From: DASYTH01 sp035762905
GTDB taxonomy: Bacteria; Actinomycetota; Actinomycetes; Mycobacteriales; Pseudonocardiaceae
Direction of reading: 5' to 3'
DNA: 64,000 nucleotides
Assembly (NCBI RefSeq): GCF_035762905.1
Contig: NZ_DASUCC010000156.1
Coordinates: 1 to 64,000, forward strand
Both the position numbers and the translations under genes were made by a program. The notes under the pieces were generated by a model. The model was not told the origin of the DNA. It saw only the letters and a list, made by a program, of their open reading frames with translations, and searched no databases. Shown here one piece after another: positions 41,848-48,009 of this stretch; the first letter of the stretch is position 1, and each line of letters opens with the position of its first letter.

Positions 41848-42249
41848 TCAGGCCGCAGCCGACTTCGCCGCCGGCTTACCCTGCTCAACCGGCAGCGCCG
41901 AGCGCATCGCCTTGGCCCACAACGTGTAGGACACCCACCCGTCCCGCACATACGGCACCGCACTCATGTCCTCGAAGGCCGCCGGCCGAAACGGCGTCCC
42001 CGGAATCGCCGGCAACGGCTCCGGCTGGTACGTCGCCGCGATCTTGACCACCTGACCGGTGTTCTTCCCCTTCGCCGACGGATCAGTCACCTGCACCGCC
42101 CACACCGGCAACCCCGAGACCGCATCCACCGCGTCCTTCGGCTTGCCGTTGTTGTAGTCCTTGGCCCGCTCGACACTCATCACGTAGCACCCCTGCGGGA
42201 ACACGTCATCGAACGGGATCTTGAACCGGTAACCACCTGGGATAGCCAT
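41848..42249 (-). CDS. pra: Pra-like activator of replication, integration and excision
   Basis: A 133-residue protein of the Pra family, named from pSAM2, where it switches on replication, integration and excision genes. Recognisable parts: the start MAIPGGYRFKIPFDDVFPQG, then CYVMSVE, the middle SGLPVWAVQVTD with VVKIAA, and FRPAAFEDMSAVPYV. It is the first gene of the leftward core operon and is preceded by an inverted pair of sites shared with the GntR gene promoter. In pSAM2 the KorSA repressor controls pra, and the same logic is suggested here. Confidence 0.82.
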   Translation of the reverse strand: MAIPGGYRFKIPFDDVFPQGCYVMSVERAKDYNNGKPKDAVDAVSGLPVWAVQVTDPSAKGKNTGQVVKIAATYQPEPLPAIPGTPFRPAAFEDMSAVPYVRDGWVSYTLWAKAMRSALPVEQGKPAAKSAAA

Positions 42250-42285
42250 CTGCTGTGTCCTCTCTCAGCCACCGACCTCGGTCGG

Positions 42286-42325
42286 TCCTCTAGACAAGTT
42301 CCAAGGTACATAGTCGTCTAGAGGA
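42286..42325. promoter_or_regulatory. Operator region of pra (inverted pair of GntR half-sites)
   Basis: TCCTCTAGAC (42286-42295) and GTCTAGAGGA (42316-42325) are perfect 10-bp inverted arms with 20 bp between. The inner flanks give CTAGACAAGT and TAGTCGTCTA, and both 10-mers recur upstream of the GntR gene at 43157-43173. The pra start is 36 bp away. Confidence 0.72.
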
Positions 42326-42364
42326 GTTCAATCGGGAAACATGATCCTTCGCTTTCGGGAACGC

Positions 42365-43144
42365 TCAGCGAGCCGGGACGTCGTACTCCAGCACGTAAGC
42401 GTGTGAGACCTTGACTGTGTCGCACACCTCAACCGGCAGGTCATCCACGTCGAACGCAGTCCGGACCAGGGTCATCACCGGCACTCCCGCCCCGATCTGG
42501 AGCACCTTGCGCTCCTCCGGAGTCGGCATCCGCGCCGTGACCTCCTCGGTGAAGCGCCCCAGCTCGTGCCCCTGCTCCTCGATCCGCGCATAGATACCGC
42601 CTGGCCCGGTGTCGGTGCTGGTGATCGCCGTCCCCGCCGCGATCGACTCCGGGACGTAGGACGTGGCGATCTCCACCGGCACCCCATCGGCCAGGTACCG
42701 CCGCGACCGCATGACCACCCGCGCGCCTTCCGCCAGGTGCAGCCGGTCGGCGATATCGGCCGGGGCCGGCTCCGTAGTCACCGAGATCTGATCCACGGTC
42801 GCCTTGCGGCCGGTGGCCTCAGCCTCTACTAGGAACGCCGCCTTGCCCTCCTTGCGATGCGCTCGCGCGAACCGGTTGGACGCCAACCGCCGCACCGGGG
42901 GAGCCGATCGCACGAACACACCCTTGCCGTGCTCGGCGACCACCAGGCCCTCACCACGTAACTCCTGCAACGCCTGCCGCACGGTCATCCGAGCCACGCC
43001 ATAGTGCTCGATCAGCTCGCTCTCCGACGGCAGCTTCGCACCCGGCGTGAGCTTGCCCGTCGAGATCAGCCGACGCAGCTGCGTAGCGATCTGCCGGTAG
43101 GGTGGGCGGTCGTCAGTCCTATCGATGACACCGAGGTCAACCAT
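42365..43144 (-). CDS. GntR/HutC-family repressor (KorSA-like)
   Basis: A 259-residue regulator. The N-terminal winged helix (about 13-80) has PPYRQIATQLRRLISTGKL, then PGAKLPSESELIEHYGVARMTVRQALQELRGEG, typical of GntR. The C-terminal UTRA ligand-binding domain (about 95-250) has VVMRSRRYLADGVPVEI and the ending VCDTVKVSHAYVLEYDVP. In AICEs a GntR protein (KorSA in pSAM2) represses pra and itself and keeps the element silent. ATG 43144 has AGGAG upstream. Shared operator words at its own and the pra promoter support this role. Confidence 0.87.
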   Translation of the reverse strand: MVDLGVIDRTDDRPPYRQIATQLRRLISTGKLTPGAKLPSESELIEHYGVARMTVRQALQELRGEGLVVAEHGKGVFVRSAPPVRRLASNRFARAHRKEGKAAFLVEAEATGRKATVDQISVTTEPAPADIADRLHLAEGARVVMRSRRYLADGVPVEIATSYVPESIAAGTAITSTDTGPGGIYARIEEQGHELGRFTEEVTARMPTPEERKVLQIGAGVPVMTLVRTAFDVDDLPVEVCDTVKVSHAYVLEYDVPAR

Positions 43145-43156
43145 GACGGACTCCTG

Positions 43157-43173
43157 TAGACGACTAGACAAGT
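43157..43173. promoter_or_regulatory. Operator of the GntR gene
   Basis: TAGACGAC and CTAGACAAGT overlap by one base here and match the two arms found upstream of pra. The site lies between a -10-like CATACT (minus strand, 43177-43182) and the AGGAG ribosome-binding site of the GntR gene, a position suited to autorepression. Confidence 0.65.
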
Positions 43174-43212
43174 GACAGTATGGCACGCCCGGTCGGATAA
43201 GGAAAGTTCGGC

Positions 43213-43635
43213 ATGACCGACACCCCGAAACACTCAGTCAGCGTCGCCGGAATCATCATCGACGCCCAAGACCGCGTGCTCGTCATCCGCCGCCGCGACA
43301 ACAACAAATGGGAACCACCCGGCGGAGTCCTCGAACTCAACGAAACCTTCGACGAAGGTGTCCGTCGCGAAGTCCTTGAAGAAACCGGCGTTACCGTCAC
43401 AGTCGATCGCCTCACCGGCGTCTACAAGAACATGAACCGCGGAATCGTCGCGCTTGTCTTCCGTTGTAGTGCCGATCATCTAAATGCGGTAATCACGAGC
43501 GAATCAGCCGAGGTTCGATGGATGAGCCGTGCAGAGGTAGAGGAAGCAATGGACGCAGCCTATGCCGTCAGGGTTCTTGATGCTTTTGCCGACGATGTCC
43601 GAACGCGTGCTCACGACGGCGTGGGCCTAGCCTAG
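43213..43635 (+). CDS. NUDIX hydrolase of the AICE
   Basis: A 140-residue NUDIX protein. The Nudix box is complete: GGVLELNETFDEGVRREVLEE then TGV (Gx5Ex7REUxEExGU). It hydrolyses a nucleoside diphosphate linked to another group; the substrate is unknown. NUDIX genes next to the GntR repressor are a frequent AICE feature. It runs opposite to the core operon, with 68 bp between it and the GntR start. GC content falls in its 3' part. Confidence 0.88.
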   Translation: MTDTPKHSVSVAGIIIDAQDRVLVIRRRDNNKWEPPGGVLELNETFDEGVRREVLEETGVTVTVDRLTGVYKNMNRGIVALVFRCSADHLNAVITSESAEVRWMSRAEVEEAMDAAYAVRVLDAFADDVRTRAHDGVGLA

Positions 43636-43697
43636 AGCCAAACCTGAGATCCTGCGTGCGCAAGAATGTTTCGTGAATCAGGAGCGGCGAGATCGTC

Positions 43698-44648
43698 CTA
43701 TGCGATACCGAAATAGCTCTTAATGAGTCCGCCGACCACGCCGCCAATTGCCGATGTGGCTATCTTTCCGCTTGCATTGGCCGCCCCTAAAGTTAGCTTG
43801 CCCAACCAGGCATTCACTCGCGGCCCGGGCGTATCGGGGGCCTGCCCGCCGGCTTCTTCGCGATCCGCACGTAGCGCATCGCGTAGCTCGCCTATTTGTG
43901 ATTCGCTAATTCCGATCGAGGCTAGTGAAGAGATTAGCGCCGCCTCGTCCCCGCGAGGAGGAGCTGCGATCTCCTGGTGAAAGTCCGAGCTCTGGATCGC
44001 GACATTGTTTGATCCGCCGTATATGTTATTGATGATTGTTTGAGCAGTTGCCGTATCGATTTTGGATGTACCACGCTCTCCTACGCCAGGAGAAACCCCC
44101 TCTAACGTTAGCGCCAGGTCGAGTACGCGCGAGCGCACTGTATCAATGATGGCACTGAGCTGCTGAGGGCTAACGCGACGGGTTGCTTGCATAAGGCCCA
44201 TGTATGGGTACAGTTTTATTCTGCCTTGTTGCAACATGTAGTTGGTCATACTTATGGCATCGGCGGGCCAGGGTGAACCAAGGTTGTCCGCACTCTTTGC
44301 TTTTCCTAGCTCCTGGAGTTCGGCGATCGGCTGCGGAAACGCAACCTTGAATAGGTAGCCTTCACGTAGATTTTCCGGAAACGCACTAGGCGGAATCGGA
44401 GCGTTATTAAGCCCGCTTCCCATTGGCCCAGAAAAATGGCCAAGCACTTCAGCTTCGAACGGCCCCCTGTAGGATGGAAGCTCGTCAGAATTAGAGTAAC
44501 CAACAAGTTCGTGCTCTACCCACTTCGCGAGGTCTCCTGTGCCGATTCGCGACGCCAGGACCTTGACCTTCCTCAGAAGGCTAGATACCGGGACGTCGTC
44601 TCCACTAGCACTCTCGATGATCTCGTCTAGGAGTGTCATGACGTTCAT
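43698..44648 (-). CDS. AbiTii-domain protein, probable phage-defence cargo
   Basis: A 316-residue protein whose N-terminal 190 residues match the AbiTii domain: LLDEIIESASGDDVPVSSLL, KVLASRIGTGDLAKWVEHEL, GHFSGPMGSGL then NNAPIPPS. A linker with NNIYGGSNNVAIQSSDF follows, then a helix (SSLASIGISESQIGELRDALR) and a Gly/Ala-rich C-terminal hydrophobic stretch (about 285-316) that could enter a membrane. AbiTii is known from abortive-infection systems. Codon use is far less GC-biased than the neighbours, indicating recent transfer. ATG 44639 is an alternative start. Confidence 0.75.
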   Translation of the reverse strand: MNVMTLLDEIIESASGDDVPVSSLLRKVKVLASRIGTGDLAKWVEHELVGYSNSDELPSYRGPFEAEVLGHFSGPMGSGLNNAPIPPSAFPENLREGYLFKVAFPQPIAELQELGKAKSADNLGSPWPADAISMTNYMLQQGRIKLYPYMGLMQATRRVSPQQLSAIIDTVRSRVLDLALTLEGVSPGVGERGTSKIDTATAQTIINNIYGGSNNVAIQSSDFHQEIAAPPRGDEAALISSLASIGISESQIGELRDALRADREEAGGQAPDTPGPRVNAWLGKLTLGAANASGKIATSAIGGVVGGLIKSYFGIA

Positions 44649-44697
44649 GTCGCAGGCGAGTGGCCACCCGTTTCAAGCGCATTCAGTGTCAGTGCCG

Positions 44698-44766
44698 TTA
44701 CGGTAGGTAATACAGGTCTTGCCGGGTAAGTCGCTGCCCCGCTAGTAACGCAGGTCGGTGGCGCAT
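44698..44766 (-). CDS. Possible 22-residue ORF
   Basis: ATG 44766 is preceded by AAGGAAAC, a good ribosome-binding site, and opens a 22-codon frame ending LTRQDLYYLP. Upstream are three GGAACCAC-type repeats. It could be a leader peptide or a real tiny gene; the evidence is thin. Confidence 0.25.
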   Translation of the reverse strand: MRHRPALLAGQRLTRQDLYYLP

Positions 44767-44778
44767 TTTTGTTTCCTT

Positions 44779-44810
44779 GTGGTTCCTCGCGTGGTTCCTC
44801 GTGGTTCCTG
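44779..44810. repeat. Three copies of GTGGTTCCT
   Basis: GTGGTTCCT occurs at 44779, 44791 and 44801. On the minus strand it reads AGGAACCAC, so the copies resemble repeated ribosome-binding sites or short iterons. They are in the gene-poor segment of the element, next to a strong hairpin. Confidence 0.6.
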
Positions 44811-44835
44811 CTGAATTTGCCTCTATGGGATCAAG

Positions 44836-44858
44836 GCGGGCCGCCGGTGGCGGCCCGC
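44836..44858. other. Perfect GC-rich hairpin
   Basis: GCGGGCCGCC and GGCGGCCCGC are perfect 10-bp inverted arms with a 3-nt loop. No T-run follows, so it is not a standard terminator. In a rolling-circle element such a stem-loop can be part of an origin or transfer site, but nothing here proves that. Confidence 0.5.
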
Positions 44859-45231
44859 TCGGGTGTGCCCGTTGCGCTGGTCGCTGCGCCGGCATCCGTC
44901 GCGGCACACGGCCGGCTGCCGCTTCGCTCACGCCGGCCGGGCCGCGCGGCGCAGCTCAGCGCGGCAGGGCACGTCCGCGAACCGTCATCGGCGGCCACCT
45001 GGATCAGGAGCGCGACCGGCAGGATCAACGAGCAGTCCGCGCGCCTCATCTATGGGCGGCCCCTCGCAGGCACTGATCGTTTAACGCCAGGCCGCCGGCA
45101 TCAAGGGCGCTCCTACGTCGCGTCGGCTTCGCCGATGGCTGCGCCACCCTTGACACCGACGACCCGGCGCTAACTGCCGGCCAGTGCGAAGGGACGCACC
45201 CGAGCAGGACCCGACCTAAAGGGAGCCCAGC
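44859..45231. other. Gene-poor part of the AICE
   Basis: No convincing gene in any frame over about 370 bp; open frames here lack ribosome-binding sites and recognisable motifs. The segment lies between the AbiTii gene and the small gene next to attR and could include the element's transfer or replication origin. Confidence 0.4.
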
Positions 45232-45483
45232 ATGCGCCGCGCCGTCAGCCCCAACCAGCTCGCTCTCTGGCCGCGCTACCAGCTGACCGGGTTGTTCGTG
45301 CCGATCGTTCTCGTTCGGACGGCGCCGCGCGTCAGGGTGCGGTATGTGGTGATCACCCGACCAAGATCAGGCCGCCTCCAGGCCGTCGCAGGTCGGGTAG
45401 TGGGGAGAATCCGGGAGAACTGGCGAGAGCTGTTCGGGCTGGTCAGATGGCACGCACGGCGGGTTGGCCTGGAGTGGGGCTGA
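45232..45483 (+). CDS. Hypothetical basic protein next to attR
   Basis: An 83-residue basic protein (many Arg and Val, Trp-containing tail NWRELFGLVRWHARRVG). ATG 45232 is preceded by AAGGGAG. One hydrophobic stretch (about 18-30) may associate with membrane. Its frame covers the 23-bp repeat shared with the integrase end, which raises the chance that part of it is recombination debris. I do not recognise a family. Confidence 0.4.
   Translation: MRRAVSPNQLALWPRYQLTGLFVPIVLVRTAPRVRVRYVVITRPRSGRLQAVAGRVVGRIRENWRELFGLVRWHARRVGLEWG
45365..45387. repeat. 23-bp direct repeat, right copy
   Basis: 22 of 23 bases match 36165-36187 at the other end of the element, in the same orientation. On the minus strand it reads like the last codons of the integrase (DGLE, one changed residue, A, stop). 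Confidence 0.6.
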
Positions 45484-45493
45484 CCTCGACGAG

Positions 45494-45567
45494 AGATCAC
45501 CCAAATTTACGAGGGAACCAACCAGATCCAGCGGCTGGTAATGGCTCGGTACCTACTCAAGGGCTAG
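45494..45567 (+). repeat. attR: displaced 3' end of the acyl-CoA dehydrogenase gene
   Basis: A 74-bp copy of the last 24 codons plus stop of the dehydrogenase, with no 5' part attached. It differs from attL at 7 positions, six of them silent third-position changes and one His-to-Tyr. The 17-bp perfectly conserved block is at 45517-45533. Confidence 0.85.
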
Positions 45568-45917
45568 GGCACGGGAAGCGATGGTCTTCGGATAGCGTTC
45601 CAAATTGGCCGGCGCAGGGGTCTGATCGGTTGCAATGATCTGCGCCATGTTCACGCGGGCAACGCTGCGGCTCGTGGCACATGAACGTGATCAATTGGTG
45701 TGTCGTGTCAAGGATCTGTCCCAATCCGCGTGTGCCCGATCGCCGCGAATGGCGGCAAAGTGATGGTTGTGCGTCGTTGCCTTGGCGGGTCGCCAATTAG
45801 GCGGGCCCCGTCCGGTCCGTGTGATCTTTCGAAGGCAGGGCGATACTGACCGTTGTTTGTGGCGCACTCGTCTGTGACGATGTACGTCCGTGGCGGCAGT
45901 CCGGGTGCGAGGGAGCC
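45568..45917. other. Intergenic region right of attR
   Basis: About 350 bp with lower GC than average and no supported gene. The last bases carry GAGGGAG, the ribosome-binding site of the next gene. I see no tRNA, no terminal inverted repeats and no second copy of any of it in the window. Confidence 0.45.
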
Positions 45918-47765
45918 ATGACGAAGAAGACGAGGCTTCGACCTCGCGGCCAACGGGTCACGACGCTTGGTCTCCTGGTACTGCTGATCCCCGCGGTGGG
46001 CGTCGCGGCCGCGCTCAAGTGGCCCAACGCGGGAGAATGGGCGCTCGCGACCGCGACCGCGCTCACCGCCCTTGCCGCTGGGGCGGGATCAATCTGGATA
46101 CGCTGGCAAGATCAGCGGCTGGACGCCAAGAGCACCATCCGGCGTAGTTTTCTTGGAACCGATGCGCGTATAGGGGACAAGCTTCCGGTAGTCGCCGATA
46201 TCGACCTCCAGGCGTTGCGGGTGCATGCCGCGGTGGTCGATGTGCCCTACATTCCACGGCGATCCAAGGAACGTGAGGTCGCCGACCATCTGCGGGCGCA
46301 ACGGCCGGTACTGATTGTCGGATCTTCCATGGTCGGTAAGACCAGGTTGGCCGTCGAGGTGGTCAAGGACCTGTTTCCGGAGCGGCCGGTCCTGATTCCC
46401 GATTCGCCGACAAGTCTTGCTGAGCTGGACAAGGCTGACATGGTGCTCCGGGATCACGTGATCTGGCTTGACGATCTGGACCGTTTCCTGGCCGGCAACG
46501 CGCTGACTCCGGGCCTGATTACCCGTCTGGCCGCACAGAACTGCATCGTGGCCACCATCCGCGCTCGCGAGTGGGATCGGTTTCGGCCTACCGACCAACT
46601 TCGCCCTCCGGAATGGGATCTGCTGATCGCGTTCTGCAAGGTCACTCTCGATCGAGATCGGGACCGGCCGGCGGACGACGACATCTTGCGGGCCATTCCT
46701 GATCCGCAGGTTCGTGAGCGCATCATCAACATCGGGATCGGTGAGTACGTAGGTGCCACGCAGCATGTCGCCGATCAAATAACCCTCGGTGCTCATTACA
46801 ACCCGTTGGGGTACGCGCTGCTCCTGGGTGCCGTCGACTGGAGGCGAGCCGGGATCATTCGGGGTGTGCCGGCCGAACTGTTGCCGGCATTGGCTGGAGC
46901 GCGCCTGACCGCGCGGCAGCGCGCCGACCTTGGCAACAGTGACAACTACGCGGATGCGCTGCGGTGGGCGACTCGCGAGATCAACCCGACGGTCGCACTG
47001 CTCGAACTCGACGAGAGCGACAACTACTCCGTCTACGACTACGCCCTCGATCAACTCATGGTTTCCGACCCGACCGTCCCGCTCGATACCTGGGAACTCG
47101 TTATTGATCACGCAACGGCGGACGAGTTGAACGCCGTCGGTTATCAGGCGGAAGTCACCTACCGTCTCCATCAGGTGGCCGAGCGGTCCTGGCGGCGAGC
47201 CGCCGAGATCGGCAATGCCGGCGCCATGAGCAATTTGGGTGTGCTGTTGGCGCGGCGCGGTGATGACGTGGAGGCGGAGTCCTGGTATCGCCGCGCGGCT
47301 GATGCTGGCGATGCGGACGCCATGTACAACCTGGGCGTGCTGTTGGCTCGGCGGGGTGACGCCGTGGAGGCGGAGTCGCTGTGGCGCCGCGCTGCTGATG
47401 CGGGTGATGCGGACGCCATGAGCAATTTGGGTGTGCTGTTGGCTCGGCGCGGTGATGACGTGGAGGCGGAGTCCTGGTATCGCCGGGCGGCCGATGCGGG
47501 TGATGCGGATGCCATGTACAACCTGGGCGTGCTGTTGGCTCGGCGGGGCGACGACGAGGACGCGAAAACCTGGTATCGCCGCGCCGCTGATGCCGGTCAT
47601 GCCGCCGCCATGTACAACCTGGGCGTGCTGCTGGCCCGGCGGGGCGACAAGGAGGAGGCGGAGGCCTGGTATCGCCGCGCTGCTGGCACCGGACATGCCG
47701 CGGCTGTGAACCAGTTGAGCGTGCTGCTCGCGGAGCGTAGTGAGATGGACGAGGCCAGCCGCTAG
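45918..47765 (+). CDS. Membrane-anchored NTPase with C-terminal Sel1/TPR-like repeats
   Basis: A 615-residue protein. Two transmembrane helices at about 15-34 and 41-62 place the rest in the cytoplasm. A P-loop (LIVGSSMVGKTRLAVEVV, G135-T142) and Walker B (VIWLDDLDRF, 181-190) define a STAND/AAA-like NTPase. The middle region (about 200-430) is helical and unassigned. From about 434 to the end are six tandem 32-residue helical repeats of the type AMYNLGVLLARRGDDVEAES plus WYRRAADAG. ATG follows GAGGGAG. Architecture (sensor repeats plus NTPase switch plus membrane anchor) resembles signalling or defence STAND proteins; the role is not known. Confidence 0.75.
   Translation: MTKKTRLRPRGQRVTTLGLLVLLIPAVGVAAALKWPNAGEWALATATALTALAAGAGSIWIRWQDQRLDAKSTIRRSFLGTDARIGDKLPVVADIDLQALRVHAAVVDVPYIPRRSKEREVADHLRAQRPVLIVGSSMVGKTRLAVEVVKDLFPERPVLIPDSPTSLAELDKADMVLRDHVIWLDDLDRFLAGNALTPGLITRLAAQNCIVATIRAREWDRFRPTDQLRPPEWDLLIAFCKVTLDRDRDRPADDDILRAIPDPQVRERIINIGIGEYVGATQHVADQITLGAHYNPLGYALLLGAVDWRRAGIIRGVPAELLPALAGARLTARQRADLGNSDNYADALRWATREINPTVALLELDESDNYSVYDYALDQLMVSDPTVPLDTWELVIDHATADELNAVGYQAEVTYRLHQVAERSWRRAAEIGNAGAMSNLGVLLARRGDDVEAESWYRRAADAGDADAMYNLGVLLARRGDAVEAESLWRRAADAGDADAMSNLGVLLARRGDDVEAESWYRRAADAGDADAMYNLGVLLARRGDDEDAKTWYRRAADAGHAAAMYNLGVLLARRGDKEEAEAWYRRAAGTGHAAAVNQLSVLLAERSEMDEASR
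47217..47711 (+). repeat. 96-bp tandem repeat array coding Sel1-like units
   Basis: Five nearly identical 96-bp units and a diverged sixth. Spacing is exact (ATG of the AMxNLG motif at 47226 and 47322). Units 1 and 3, and 2 and 4, are most alike at DNA level, including silent sites, which suggests recent duplication of a 192-bp pair. Confidence 0.85.
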
Positions 47766-47824
47766 CCGACCTGGCGGGTCACGTCGGGGCAGCTGAGCTT
47801 GATCGTCCACGCGGGACACAAAAA

Positions 47825-47850
47825 GGCAGGGGAAATCTCTACTCCCTGCC
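47825..47850. terminator. Probable transcription terminator
   Basis: GGCAGGG (47825-47831) and CCCTGCC (47844-47850) form a 7-bp stem flanked by AAAA on the left and ACTTT on the right, so it could end transcripts from either side. It separates the NTPase gene from rox. Confidence 0.5.
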
Positions 47851-47873
47851 ACTTTCAACATATAGCGCACCGG

Positions 47874-47892
47874 GGGGCTTGCGGCAAGGCCC
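47874..47892 (+). promoter_or_regulatory. Rifamycin-associated element (RAE) upstream of rox
   Basis: GGGGCTTGCGGCAAGGCCC is present, with CTTGC-G-GCAAG as the palindromic core. This matches the RAE motif, known to lie upstream of rifamycin-inactivating genes in actinomycetes and to be needed for induction by rifamycins. It is 117 bp before the rox start. Confidence 0.82.
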
Positions 47893-48009
47893 GGGGGGTG
47901 GCGCAGAATGGCCGGCCGGGGTCAGGAGCTGCGGAAATCGGGCGGGTACGGCGCCGGATCGGGTGGAGTTGCTGGCCGGAGAATGCGAACTGAGGTGAAT
48001 CGGGGGCTC

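Larger units (their letters stand above)
36049..45567. mobile_element. Actinomycete integrative and conjugative element (pSAM2-type AICE)
   Basis: A 9.5-kb element bounded by imperfect 74-bp direct repeats (attL 36049-36122, attR 45494-45567) that are copies of the acyl-CoA dehydrogenase 3' end. The module order is the AICE core: int-xis-rep, a small conserved gene, an FtsK-type tra, pra, a GntR (KorSA-like) regulator, a NUDIX gene, then cargo. These elements excise, replicate by rolling circle and move as double-stranded DNA between mycelia using one FtsK-like pump. The insertion target is a protein gene and not the usual tRNA. An amber codon in rep and a frameshift in one small gene suggest loss of autonomous replication. 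Confidence 0.9.

Noticed and set aside
44769..45173. A 134-codon plus-strand frame in the element's gene-poor segment
   Set aside because: No ribosome-binding site, biased low-complexity product, and a strong hairpin lies inside it.
45568..45917. An insertion-sequence remnant right of attR
   Set aside because: No transposase fragment and no terminal inverted repeats could be found; base composition alone is not enough.
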